Assembly (NCBI RefSeq): GCF_013283195.1
Contig: NZ_JABEKT010000003.1
Span: 124,001-188,000, forward strand
Length of the DNA stretch: 64,000 nt
Direction of reading: 5' to 3'
From: Ensifer adhaerens
GTDB lineage: Bacteria; Pseudomonadota; Alphaproteobacteria; Rhizobiales; Rhizobiaceae
The position numbers and the translations under genes are program-made. The number at the start of each line of letters is the position of its first letter. The first letter of the stretch is position 1. Below are positions 19,918 through 28,220 of the stretch, in pieces. The notes beneath the pieces were generated by a model. It did no database searches and was not told where the DNA came from. It saw only the letters and a list, made by a program, of their open reading frames with translations.

Positions 19918-19931
19918 TTGACCTGGCGCAA
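19918..19931 (+). promoter_or_regulatory. FNR/NnrR-type box upstream of the FecBCD-type operon
   Basis: TTGACCTGGCGCAA, 63 bases before the TTG start at 19995. It shares the CTGG centre with the box of the divergent TonB receptor operon. The two promoters thus carry separate boxes about 270 bases apart. Confidence 0.6.
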
Positions 19932-19994
19932 ATCAGAACGGAAAGGATGGCTTAACATCCAATCGAACAAGGGATCGAATCGGGGAGTTGCGCC

Positions 19995-20384
19995 TTGAAA
20001 CGGATTGGCGGCATTTGGGCGATGTCCCTGCGCATCCTGTGCGTTCTGACGCTGATCTCGATCGGTCTCATCCACAATGCGCCGCCGCGCGCCGACCTGC
20101 CTTCACAGGCCACGGCCGAAGCAAGCTATATGCTGCCCGACGGCTCAATGCCGGATCAATGCCTGGGCACCGGTGAGGATCACAAGTCCAAACCTGCAGC
20201 CGGATGCGAAACATGCCGGTTGGCCGCAAACACATTGCTTCCCGACCCAGCCGACACGATCGGCGCGCCGGTTTCGTTCCGGGAAGCCACTCCCCCATTC
20301 ATCACCACCTGCCAGACGCTCCGGCAGCGGTCGCTGGCGTATGGCGTTTCCGCCCGAGGGCCCCCGACGCTAACGGCCACGTGA
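19995..20384 (+). CDS. Small secreted or membrane-anchored CxxC protein (possibly DUF2946-like)
   Basis: 129 residues beginning at a TTG codon; GGGGAG seven bases before it makes this start convincing and no ATG fits as well. One N-terminal hydrophobic helix (residues 9-27) works as a signal or anchor. A CETCRLAANTLLP motif sits in the middle, reminiscent of DUF2946 proteins, which have a cysteine pair followed by a hydrophobic stretch and occur with copper and TonB genes. No catalytic motif. It is the first gene before the FecBCD-type transporter (255 bases upstream of its binding protein). Confidence 0.6.
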   Translation: MKRIGGIWAMSLRILCVLTLISIGLIHNAPPRADLPSQATAEASYMLPDGSMPDQCLGTGEDHKSKPAAGCETCRLAANTLLPDPADTIGAPVSFREATPPFITTCQTLRQRSLAYGVSARGPPTLTAT

Positions 20385-20638
20385 TCAGCCGAGGCGCTTC
20401 GTCGTCGCTGCGATGGATCAATACCAGAGCGGTTTGCTTGCAAAACGCCCCCTGACCATGTCGAGAGCCGGCACCACGACCCAGGTCGATGCGACAACGC
20501 ATCGCCATGCACGATCCTGCCCGTCAAGCCAACGGCAGAGTGGGCGGTCGCTCTCAGTTCCCCACCAATCAGTTGAAAAACAAAGGCAGGCGCACGACGA
20601 CACGTATTCCGTGCTCGGTGCCGCCGCAAGGAAACCAC

Positions 20639-21751
20639 ATGCGCAATACACTCAAAACCACCGCCCTCCTCGCCACTGCCGCACTCGCACTTGCCGGCCA
20701 GAGCCACGCAGAAATCAGGGTTGTCGATGTCAAGGGACGGGAGGTCATCCTGGACGCACCGGCAAAGCGCGTGATCCTCAATTTCTACTACGAGGATTTC
20801 ATTGCAGTCGTCGGTCCCGGCGCGATGGACAAGGTCGCAGCTCTATCGCTGTCGACCTGGAAAGACTGGCGTCCCAATCAGTTCGAAGCCTACGCAAAGG
20901 CGATCCCCGCGCTGCCCACGATCCCCGACATTGGCGACACGGAAAACGGCACCTTCTCGGTTGAAAAAGTGATCGCAACGAGGCCCGACCTCGTGATCCT
21001 CTCGGCGTGGGCCTTCGATTCTCTGGGGGCCTCGGTCGACCAGATCACCTCGGCAGGCATACCGGTTGTCACGCTCGACTACAATTCGCAGACGGTCGAG
21101 AAGCACGTCCAGTCTACCCTTGTCCTCGGCCGGGTGATGGGCAGCGAAGAGCGGGCGGAAAAGCTTGCAAAGCAGTACGAAGACGCGATGCACGACATCA
21201 AGCGGCGAATTGAATCGGCTCCGCCGAGCAACAAGAAGGTCTATGTCGAACTTGCCCAGAAGGGTGCGCAGGACGTCGGCAACAGCTATGGCAAGACGAT
21301 GTGGGGCGCGCTCGTTGACGAGCTCGGCGGTATCAATATCGCAAAGGACCAGGTTGAGAACTGGGGCCCGCTGAGCCCGGAATATGTGCTCACCCAGAAG
21401 CCCGACCTGGTGTTCCTGGCCGGATCCGAATGGGCGAACAAGCCCTTGTCGGTCTCGGTCGGGTTTGGCGCCTCCGAAGAACTGGTGCGCGACCGGATGG
21501 AGGCCTATGTCGAACGTCCCGGCTGGAGCACGCTGCCGGCGGTCCAGAACGGCGGCGTCCATGCCATCTATCATGGCGGTACGCGTACCCTGTCCGACTT
21601 TGTCTACGCGGAGTACATTGCAAAACAGCTTTATCCCGACGCCTTCAAAGACGTCGATCCTGTCGCAGACATCCGGCGCTACTACGACACCTGGATGCCG
21701 ATCAAGGCAGACGGCGTGTTCGTCCTTCCCTACGAAGCGAGCGTCAAATGA
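20639..21751 (+). CDS. FecB/BtuF-type ABC transporter substrate-binding protein
   Basis: 370 residues from the ATG with an AAGGAAA ribosome site; signal peptide ends near SHA. The two-lobe cluster A-II binding-protein pattern is clear: KRVILNFYYEDFIAVVG, RPDLVILSAWAFDSLG, QKPDLVFLAGSEW. Family members bind ferric siderophores, haem, cobalamin and similar chelates in the periplasm. Coupled to the permease gene by an ATGA overlap. Control by the upstream FNR-type box would make it an anaerobically induced importer; iron is the default guess, copper or another metal chelate is possible. Confidence 0.9.
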   Translation: MRNTLKTTALLATAALALAGQSHAEIRVVDVKGREVILDAPAKRVILNFYYEDFIAVVGPGAMDKVAALSLSTWKDWRPNQFEAYAKAIPALPTIPDIGDTENGTFSVEKVIATRPDLVILSAWAFDSLGASVDQITSAGIPVVTLDYNSQTVEKHVQSTLVLGRVMGSEERAEKLAKQYEDAMHDIKRRIESAPPSNKKVYVELAQKGAQDVGNSYGKTMWGALVDELGGINIAKDQVENWGPLSPEYVLTQKPDLVFLAGSEWANKPLSVSVGFGASEELVRDRMEAYVERPGWSTLPAVQNGGVHAIYHGGTRTLSDFVYAEYIAKQLYPDAFKDVDPVADIRRYYDTWMPIKADGVFVLPYEASVK

Positions 21752-22812
21752 CCGGCGCTGTCTTTGAGACGGCACATGTGGTCGCCGACTACCGGCGAGC
21801 CACGGCGAGGCGGCTCGGCGCCATTGGCGTCGGGCTGGCAGCCCTCTTGATCCTGGTCCTGGTGGATTTTCTGACCGGGCCGTCCGGCATGTCGCTGTTC
21901 GACGTGTGGTCCGCCCTTCTGGCCGGCCCGAAGGGCGACGACGTTGCGGCCGCGACCATCCTCTGGCAGCTACGCATGCCTCAAACCCTGATGGGCGCGC
22001 TTGTCGGGGCCTGCCTTGGGATCGCGGGACTGCAGATGCAGACTATCCTGGACAATCCTCTGGCAAGCCCGTTTACCCTCGGCTTCTCCGCCGCCGCAGG
22101 CTTTGGGGCGGCGCTTGCCATCATGTTCGGCGGCCTCGTTCCGCTTCCGGGTTTCATCGTTGTCCCAGCGATGGCCTTTGCCATGACCCTCCTTGCCTGC
22201 GCGCTCGTCTATTTCGTGGCGCAACTCAGGGGAGCCACACCAGAAATCCTCGTTCTGGCGGGCATAGCAGTCCTGTTCCTGTTTCAGTCGATGCAATCGC
22301 TGTTGCAATTCCTGGCCTCGCCGGAAGTGCTCCAGCAGATCGTGTTCTGGCTGTTTGGCAGCCTTCTGAAGGCGAACTGGACCTCGGTCACGGTCACCGC
22401 AGCGATCCTTGCGGCCTGCCTGCCCTTTGTCGCGCGGGATTGCTGGAGGCTGACAGTGCTTCGTCTTGGCGAGGCCAACGCCTCCAGCCTCGGCCTTTCG
22501 GTGAGTGCGTTGCGCAAGCGCAGCTTCGTCCTGGTCGCGCTATTGACCGCGGCCGCCGTCTCTTTCGTCGGCACGATCGGCTTCGTCGGCCTTATCGCCC
22601 CGCATGTTGCCCGCACCGCAGTGGGCGAAGATCATCGCTTTGCATTTCCTTTTGCCGCAATTGCAGGCGCGATCATCCTGATTGGTGCTTCGGTCTTCGG
22701 CAAACTGCTCTCGCCAGCTTCGGTCATCCCGGTCGGCATCATCACTGCCGTTGCCGGCATCCCCATGTTGTTCCTCGTTATCGTTCGTCGGGGAGGAAGT
22801 GAAATATCATGA
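21748..22812 (+). CDS. FecCD/BtuC family ABC transporter permease
   Basis: 354 residues with about ten membrane helices. Family marks: QLRMPQTLMGALVGACLGIAG and MQTILDNPLASPFTLG at the start, and GFVGLIAPHVAR near residue 275. The start ATG overlaps the binding-protein stop (ATGA). The family forms homodimeric channels for iron complexes and cobalamin. It overlaps the ATPase gene by 4 bases. Confidence 0.93.
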   Translation: MTGAVFETAHVVADYRRATARRLGAIGVGLAALLILVLVDFLTGPSGMSLFDVWSALLAGPKGDDVAAATILWQLRMPQTLMGALVGACLGIAGLQMQTILDNPLASPFTLGFSAAAGFGAALAIMFGGLVPLPGFIVVPAMAFAMTLLACALVYFVAQLRGATPEILVLAGIAVLFLFQSMQSLLQFLASPEVLQQIVFWLFGSLLKANWTSVTVTAAILAACLPFVARDCWRLTVLRLGEANASSLGLSVSALRKRSFVLVALLTAAAVSFVGTIGFVGLIAPHVARTAVGEDHRFAFPFAAIAGAIILIGASVFGKLLSPASVIPVGIITAVAGIPMLFLVIVRRGGSEIS

Positions 22813-23690
22813 AGGAAGAACTCATCCTCGATCGAGTCAGCGTCAGGCGGGGACGCATGACGATCGTCGATTCGCTCTCGTTGTCCTTTCCCGCAAACCA
22901 GATCGTCGCCCTTGCCGGTCCCAACGGCGCCGGAAAGTCCACGCTTCTGGGCGCCATCGCCGGAAGGCTCGCCCATTCGGGATCGGTGCGGTGGGGCGCG
23001 GGGCCGCTGAACGCCCGGAGCGTCGGTTTCATGCCGCAACACTGCTGCACCAAGGCGGATCTCTCGGTGTTGCAAACTCTTCTGCTCGGATGCCACGAGC
23101 AGCTCGGCTTTCGCGTCGGAGAAGGCGAGCTTCAGCAGGCCAGCGAGATGCTCCACGAGTTCGGCCTCGAGGCGCTCGCACGCCGTCAGGTTGGAACGCT
23201 CTCGGGCGGCCAGCAGCAACTCGTGTTGCTCGCTCAGAGGTTGATGCGGCGCCCGAAGCTCCTCATCCTCGACGAGTCGACCTGCGCGCTCGACATCCGC
23301 CATCAGCTCACTGTCCTCGACATTCTCAGGAAGTATGTGGCGCGGACCGGTGCGCTGGTGCTCATGGCAATCCACGACCTGAACCTTGCGGCAAGGGCAG
23401 CGGACATTCTCCTGCTTTTACGGGCAGGGCGGCTGATGGCATGGGGAACTGCCGCCGAAGTGCTCACCGCCGAAAACGTTGCCGCCATCTACGATGTCGA
23501 GGCGAGAGTCCTCGCAACCGATGACGGACCCTGTGTGCTTCCCATCGGGCCGCGCCAGCCCATGAAGCCTCCATCGCCCTTTCCACATGAGCAACGCGCC
23601 GTCGGGAACGTTCATCTGCAGCATCGGGTTGCAAGAGAGCACACCCGTCATATGCCGCTTGAGGCCCTAAACCAGCGTCAGTCCACATAA
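22809..23690 (+). CDS. FecE/BtuD-type ABC transporter ATP-binding protein
   Basis: 293 residues. Walker A GPNGAGKST, signature LSGGQQQLVLLAQRL and Walker B LLILDEST are intact. The usual family length is about 255 residues; here about 38 extra residues follow the normal end (near CVLPIGPRQP), rich in histidine and proline. This tail may be real or may be read-through after loss of the original stop by a frameshift. Last gene of the operon. Confidence 0.9.
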   Translation: MKEELILDRVSVRRGRMTIVDSLSLSFPANQIVALAGPNGAGKSTLLGAIAGRLAHSGSVRWGAGPLNARSVGFMPQHCCTKADLSVLQTLLLGCHEQLGFRVGEGELQQASEMLHEFGLEALARRQVGTLSGGQQQLVLLAQRLMRRPKLLILDESTCALDIRHQLTVLDILRKYVARTGALVLMAIHDLNLAARAADILLLLRAGRLMAWGTAAEVLTAENVAAIYDVEARVLATDDGPCVLPIGPRQPMKPPSPFPHEQRAVGNVHLQHRVAREHTRHMPLEALNQRQST

Positions 23691-23845
23691 CAGGCAGCTC
23701 GGCTCGACCTGGATGGCGAAACACATTCGAACGGCGCCAGCTTCAATTCAGGTTGGTCGAGCTAAGTAGCGTTTCAGGGGGCGGTTGTGCTATCGGACGA
23801 TAGTTTTCGCCGCCACTCGAACAATTGACCTGCGAGAAACGTGAA

Positions 23846-24163
23846 ATGAGCGAGATACAGAACAAAGCGGTAGCCCTTCTGACCCAGAACGAGGGCGATC
23901 TCTTTTCGCAACCGCCCCATGCCCGTGGCACACTCTTCTTGAGGCGAGCACTCGAACTCTATTTCGCACTTGGCGGCGACGATACGACCGCAACCGATCT
24001 AATAGAGGAAGGCATGCAAACCCCACGCTTGCGGGTCGAAGCGGCTGTTGCAAATGTGATGATGGAAGTCGCCGCCGTCAGCCACCTGAATGACATCGAC
24101 ATGGTCCAGGCGGCCTACAATCGGCTGGATGCCGAACTGAAGGCGCCCGGCCTACTCAGGTAA
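23846..24163 (+). CDS. Hypothetical protein
   Basis: 105 residues from MSEIQNK (the frame extends 7 codons more). Predominantly helical and acidic, without signal or membrane segments; no family recognised. The same frame stays open for 60 codons beyond its TAA stop. It stands alone between the ABC operon and a stretch of remnants. Confidence 0.5.
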   Translation: MSEIQNKAVALLTQNEGDLFSQPPHARGTLFLRRALELYFALGGDDTTATDLIEEGMQTPRLRVEAAVANVMMEVAAVSHLNDIDMVQAAYNRLDAELKAPGLLR

Positions 24164-24346
24164 GCAAGCGCCACGGTCGAAGTCTTTCTGGAAATTTTGC
24201 GGCTGTTCCCGCGCCGCCTTGGCCGCGCCGGTGGCTGGGAAAAGGCGAACGTCGTCATTGAGAAGGCAGCCCGGATCTCCGGTTCGGTGACGTCACCAAA
24301 TGTGAAGCGCTGGGTGCAATCCAAGAACGGCGGCGAGGAGGATTAA
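24164..24346 (+). pseudogene. Open stretch in frame with the preceding gene after its stop
   Basis: Sixty codons without a start codon read ASATVEVFLEILRLFPRRLG, then a basic, coding-like end KRWVQSKNGGEED. The stretch is in the same frame as the hypothetical gene that ends at 24163. Either one longer gene was split by a nonsense change to TAA, or this is the end of another lost gene. No family recognised. Confidence 0.3.
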
Positions 24347-24667
24347 ATTCAGGCGTTGACCGAGCGCGGCGCTTTAAAGTTTTCTGGATCGTCTATCGCC
24401 GCACCAAAGGCACGACCGTCGCGGTCGCCGATACCCGCCGGAGCCATCCGTCAATCGATTCCCTCTAGCAAAGTCGAGCATTACACCTTATCATTGCGCT
24501 TAATCTAAGCAGTCTTTAGTATGCGACTCCAGAACAGGACGACCTCTTTCACGCGACGCAGTCGGCTTTTCCGTTGAACACGCGGCGCTTCGATGTAGTA
24601 GAGAGCGGACGCCAAGATTAGTTTCTTTCATTCCACTCGCGTATACTTCTGATAATGGGGATAATCC
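24347..24667. other. Non-coding stretch with no recognised feature
   Basis: Only very short frames are visible (one ending WIVYRRTKGTTVAVADTR at about 24380-24470 looks weakly coding). No promoter motif or repeat could be supported. Confidence 0.35.
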
Positions 24668-24865
24668 ATGGCAGGATATGGTACAAACTTCAACCTGATG
24701 AAGATGAAGCTCATTGGCTTCGCCAGTATCATTATTGGCTTCCTGGTCGTGGCGTCCGGCTACCGCTATGGCTCCTTTGGGTTCGGATTGGCAGGCGTGA
24801 TCTTGCTGCTCATCGGGATAGTTTTCATCATCGGTCACGTCCTGCGCCGGAATGAACGGCGGTAG
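24668..24865 (+). CDS. Small two-helix membrane protein
   Basis: 65 residues with a GGGGATAATCC stretch before the ATG. Two hydrophobic segments (about residues 14-30 and 37-58) are joined by a short glycine/tyrosine turn, and the end is basic (RRNERR), so the C-terminus is probably cytoplasmic. No family recognised; its neighbour is an HdeD-type protein, so a stress-envelope role is a guess. Confidence 0.6.
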   Translation: MAGYGTNFNLMKMKLIGFASIIIGFLVVASGYRYGSFGFGLAGVILLLIGIVFIIGHVLRRNERR

Positions 24866-25041
24866 CGTTGTTGCCGCCATGCGCTCTGCAGGCGCAAGGC
24901 ACACTCACGTGCTGTGTCCGGTAGATCGATGCGGCTGCGCTGTGGGCGCAGCTTCTGAGCGCATTCGAACATTCTTGGGCAGGCCCCCTCCGCTGGTCGG
25001 AGCATCGCAGTCACAACGAGTAGTGGGAGTGACGAGAACCC

Positions 25042-25680
25042 ATGACACTTCACGACACCAGGCCGCGCAACGCAGGTGGCGATACGACCGGCCCCCCGAC
25101 GTCGGTTCGCGTCGTGCTGGGCGGAGTGATGCTTCTGGCCGGATTGGTCGTCCTGACGGATGTGGCGTTTGCGTCGGTCGTTACTCCGGGCTTCATCGGA
25201 ACCGCTGCCATTTTGGTCGGCACATTCGAAATCGTCCACGCCTTGTGGGCGAGAAGCTGGAGCGCCCTGTCATGGCAGATGCTGCTGGGACTTCTCTACA
25301 TCGCCTTGGGCCTGATGCTCACCGATGCAGTGGGTTCGAGCGTGATGGAGATCCTGACAAACATCGTGGCCCGATCCGGGCGCACACAAGAGTTGTTGCA
25401 AACCTACGTGATCGGCCTGTTGTTCGCCCTGTCGGGGATCGTCAGGATGTTGCTCAGCCTAAGCCACTGGCGTCAGGCAGGATGGACCATGATGCTGTCA
25501 GGAGCCTTTGGCGCCGGGGCAGGATTCGCCATCTTGTCCGAGTTCCCAAAGCTAAGTCTGTGGATGTTGGCACTCTTGCTCGGCATCGATTTCCTGGCGC
25601 ACGGCCTAGCGTGGCTGAGATTTGCATTTTCCCCTCGGCCGGACAGAAGAGGAAACGATGCGGAACCGCCACCCGCGTAG
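25042..25680 (+). CDS. HdeD/DUF308 family membrane protein
   Basis: 212 residues with six hydrophobic segments in three pairs, the HdeD/DUF308 plan (VVLGGVMLLAGLVVLTD, FIGTAAILVGTFEIVHALWAR, LLGLLYIALGLMLTD). HdeD proteins are inner-membrane proteins linked with acid and other stress. A GGGAG site precedes the ATG, and a clear terminator follows. No operon partner beyond the small membrane protein upstream. Confidence 0.85.
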   Translation: MTLHDTRPRNAGGDTTGPPTSVRVVLGGVMLLAGLVVLTDVAFASVVTPGFIGTAAILVGTFEIVHALWARSWSALSWQMLLGLLYIALGLMLTDAVGSSVMEILTNIVARSGRTQELLQTYVIGLLFALSGIVRMLLSLSHWRQAGWTMMLSGAFGAGAGFAILSEFPKLSLWMLALLLGIDFLAHGLAWLRFAFSPRPDRRGNDAEPPPA

Positions 25681-25712
25681 GATGGGTCTCATACCTGGCT
25701 CCAGAACGCAGA

Positions 25713-25750
25713 AAAGCCCACCGTCCTTTCGGTCTGACGGGCTTTTTTTT
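25713..25750 (+). terminator. Intrinsic terminator after the HdeD gene
   Basis: AAAGCCC and GGGCTTT arms with additional inner pairing (CCGTC/GACGG region around a CTTTCGGT loop), followed by nine Ts. A textbook rho-independent terminator 32 bases after the stop codon. Confidence 0.85.
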
Positions 25751-25786
25751 TGATTTGGTTGCGGGGCGCTTAAGACACCAATACTC

Positions 25787-25891
25787 ATGGATAAGGACCT
25801 CCGCCGCATCGATATGACCGATGAGGAACGCACACGTTTCCTGCTCGCAGTCGAACAGACGAAGTTCCTGCCTGCCGACGAAATCTCGTAG
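25787..25891 (+). pseudogene. Very short open frame, probable remnant
   Basis: 34 codons reading MDKDLRRIDMTDEERTRFLL and ending PADEIS. The composition is protein-like, but no ribosome site is evident and no family is recognised. It lies in a stretch of gene debris (25.75-26.6 kb). Confidence 0.2.
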
Positions 25892-26007
25892 GGAGCCAGG
25901 AACGTGTCCAAGCATTGGTTTCACGCAAACTGTGCAGTCCACCGCAGCGCGGAGTACACTTCACCTACCCTCTTGCTCATTGCTCGTCTCGATCGCAGGA
26001 CATCCAG

Positions 26008-26166
26008 TTACTCCTCGCGCTTCGCACGTGCGATCTGATTAGCAAGCGGCTTGTTGAGATATGAAAGTGCGGCGCACTCTCCAGTCTGGACAAACGCCTC
26101 CACCGGCATACCCATGTGAAGCACCAGAGAGCCCAGGCGTCCAAGCTCTGGCTTCGCTGTTACGAC
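26008..26166 (-). pseudogene. C-terminal remnant of a HlyD/PrsE-type secretion adaptor
   Basis: The minus strand encodes LGSLVLHMGMPVEAFVQTGE followed by ALSYLNKPLANQIARAKREE and a stop. This is the conserved C-terminus of type I secretion membrane-fusion proteins (pattern GMPAEVFIQTGERTALSYLLKPL as known for the family). The sequence upstream in the same frame does not resemble the rest of HlyD. Partner ATPase and most of the gene are missing. Confidence 0.65.
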
Positions 26167-26374
26167 CGTTCTCCTCCAGTTCTCATAGCAGGCGTTCGAT
26201 CGATGCCTAAACAGGGAAGCGAGCCGGGCTTGTAACGACGGAAGCGCTACGCCGGGGGAGACCGGAAGCGTAAGACAGCAAGCAATCAATTGGCGATTTA
26301 CCAAGGGGCCAATCCAGGTGTTTAGTCCCATGCTTTGATGGTGCAGTATTTTCCATTGAATGGAGGGAGGCACT

Positions 26375-26556
26375 ATGGGCCGGCTTCTTCATGGGAGCGC
26401 CACCATGACAGAGGCGGTCCGTCGAGCGATACAACATAGTCAAGAGAGCCTGAGATCACTGGCCAAGCGCTACGGCGTCAACCTGAAGCCGTTGCCAAAT
26501 GGAAGAAGCGAAACTCTGTCGCTGATCTGCCGACCGGCCCAAGTGAGCCAATGTAA
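26375..26556 (+). pseudogene. N-terminal remnant of an IS481-family transposase
   Basis: The frame begins MGRLLHGSATMTEAVRRAIQ and continues with the helix-turn-helix region (SLRSLAKRYGVN). Around base 26491 the reading frame shifts by one and continues as VAKWKKRNSVADLPTGPSEP before a stop at 26554-26556. The order matches transposases annotated as IS481 family in rhizobia; the integrase core (DDE domain) is gone. Confidence 0.65.
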
Positions 26557-26622
26557 TGGCCGGGCGAGACCAGCGAGAAGGTTTCGCCGCAGGTATAGGC
26601 TAGCGTGAAATGGGCGCATTTG

Positions 26623-27378
26623 TTATCCGCGCGGCTTGCCCAGGAACCAATAACCGATGGCGGTGATGCGGTCTTTGTCGAACCCGATCCGATCACGGAA
26701 ATGCTCACGTGCCCCGGTTACGGCTTGCGCTTCGCCTGCGATCCAGATGTATCCCTGACCTTTTGGCAGGTCGATCGAGCGGGCGATCTCGGCAAGGCGT
26801 GTGATTTCTGGCGTGGCGCCAAATCCGGTATGCCATCTTGCCACCGCAGTTGCAGCCGTGATGTGCGGCTGCTCGTCGCCTGCGACAGCGACCTCGAGGT
26901 GCGCAAACGTCCGCAGTGTCGGCGGTGTTTCCTCGACGATCCGCCCGACAGCTGGAAGGCCGGTGATGTCTGCCAACAGGAGTATCCATTCCGCGTCCAC
27001 CGGCGGCCGAAAACGGCCATCGGGATTGGCGATACCAATCCTATCGCCAACGTCGGCTCCGGCTGCCCAGCTCGCCGCCACACCGCCATCATGGACCACG
27101 AAATCCACGGTCATGCGCGCCCTATCGGCGTCCCACCGCCGCACCGTATAGGGACGCATCGGCGACTTCGGAACGCCTTCCGGTGTTCCCCACTTGCCAT
27201 CGACCTGCCCTGGCAAGGCGATGTCGCCGCACGCGTTGGGAAAGACGAGACGGACCCATTCGTCGGCAAAGCCGGTCGATGTGAACTGTGCGATATCACC
27301 GCCACCAAGCTCGATGCGGACAACCGACGGCGAGAGCCGCTCAATCGAGACGACCTCTGCAGCAAAACTCGCATTCAT
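26623..27378 (-). CDS. Siderophore-interacting protein (ferric-siderophore reductase, SIP/ViuB family)
   Basis: 251 residues. The FAD-binding beta-barrel holds YTVRRWDADRARMTVDF (the R-x-Y/T-[ST] flavin motif region of the family), and the NAD(P)H-binding half holds GYIWIAGEAQAVTGAREHFRD and the terminal IGYWFLGK. These cytoplasmic flavoenzymes reduce Fe(III)-siderophores to release iron. It is the last gene of the siderophore operon, overlapping the ATPase gene by 4 bases. Confidence 0.93.
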   Translation of the reverse strand: MNASFAAEVVSIERLSPSVVRIELGGGDIAQFTSTGFADEWVRLVFPNACGDIALPGQVDGKWGTPEGVPKSPMRPYTVRRWDADRARMTVDFVVHDGGVAASWAAGADVGDRIGIANPDGRFRPPVDAEWILLLADITGLPAVGRIVEETPPTLRTFAHLEVAVAGDEQPHITAATAVARWHTGFGATPEITRLAEIARSIDLPKGQGYIWIAGEAQAVTGAREHFRDRIGFDKDRITAIGYWFLGKPRG

Positions 27379-28220
27379 CGCGGCGCTCCCTGCCCTGAGG
27401 CGCCTGGTTCCGGCAGCGCCGCAAATCCCCCGCCGGGCTGGCGGAAGACCTCCATGTCGATGCCGTAAATGCGGCGCAGGCTGTCCGGCGTCATGATTTC
27501 GGAAGGTCCGCCTTGCGCAAGCAGTTTACCTGAGTGAAGCGCGACGATTTCGTCACAGAAGCGGGCTGCCATATTGATATCGTGCAGCACGACCACAACG
27601 CTGATGCTGCGTGCTTTCGCAAGTCGTCGAACAAGAGAAAGAACCTCGATCTGATGAGCGATATCGAGGGCTGCAATCGGTTCATCCAACAACAGGCAAT
27701 CTGCGTCCTGTGCCACCAGCATCGCCAGCCAGCAACGCTGCCGCTCGCCACCGGACAACGTGTCGACCGCGCGGTTTACAAAGGCTGTAATCCCCGTCAT
27801 CTCGATCGCCTCATCGACCTTGCGCCTGTCGTCGCTGCCGAAGCGACCGAGAGCCCCATGCCAGGGATAACGCCCAAAGGCGACCAGTTCCTTGACGAGT
27901 AGGCCCGGAGCGAACGGCGTCTGCTGCGGCAGATACGCAACCTTGCGGGCGAAGATGCGACTGTCCAATCGGTCCAGGGCAACCCCGTCGTAGAGGATGC
28001 TGCCGTGGCTCGGTCGCTGCTGGCGCGCCAGTATTTTCAGAAGCGTCGATTTCCCCGAGCCGTTGTGGCCGATCAGCCCATGAACCTGCGGCCCCTTCAA
28101 CGCGAGGGACACTGGTCCGAGTATCTGCCGGCCGCCCACAAGGCATGAGACGCCCTCGACCTTGAAGCAGGGCGCTGCACAGACGCCGGACGCCTCACGG
28201 ACACTCAAGCAAACAGTCAT
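27375..28220 (-). CDS. FhuC/FecE-type ferric-siderophore ABC transporter ATP-binding protein
   Basis: 281 residues from MTVCLSVRE. Walker A GHNGSGKST, signature LSGGERQRCWLAMLVAQ and Walker B CLLLDEPIAALD are present. The sequence KVAYLPQQTPFAPGLLVKELVAFGRYPWHG is typical of FhuC. The start overlaps the permease stop by 4 bases (ATGA). It energises the FhuB-like permease for hydroxamate-type siderophore uptake. Confidence 0.93.
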   Translation of the reverse strand: MTVCLSVREASGVCAAPCFKVEGVSCLVGGRQILGPVSLALKGPQVHGLIGHNGSGKSTLLKILARQQRPSHGSILYDGVALDRLDSRIFARKVAYLPQQTPFAPGLLVKELVAFGRYPWHGALGRFGSDDRRKVDEAIEMTGITAFVNRAVDTLSGGERQRCWLAMLVAQDADCLLLDEPIAALDIAHQIEVLSLVRRLAKARSISVVVVLHDINMAARFCDEIVALHSGKLLAQGGPSEIMTPDSLRRIYGIDMEVFRQPGGGFAALPEPGASGQGAPR

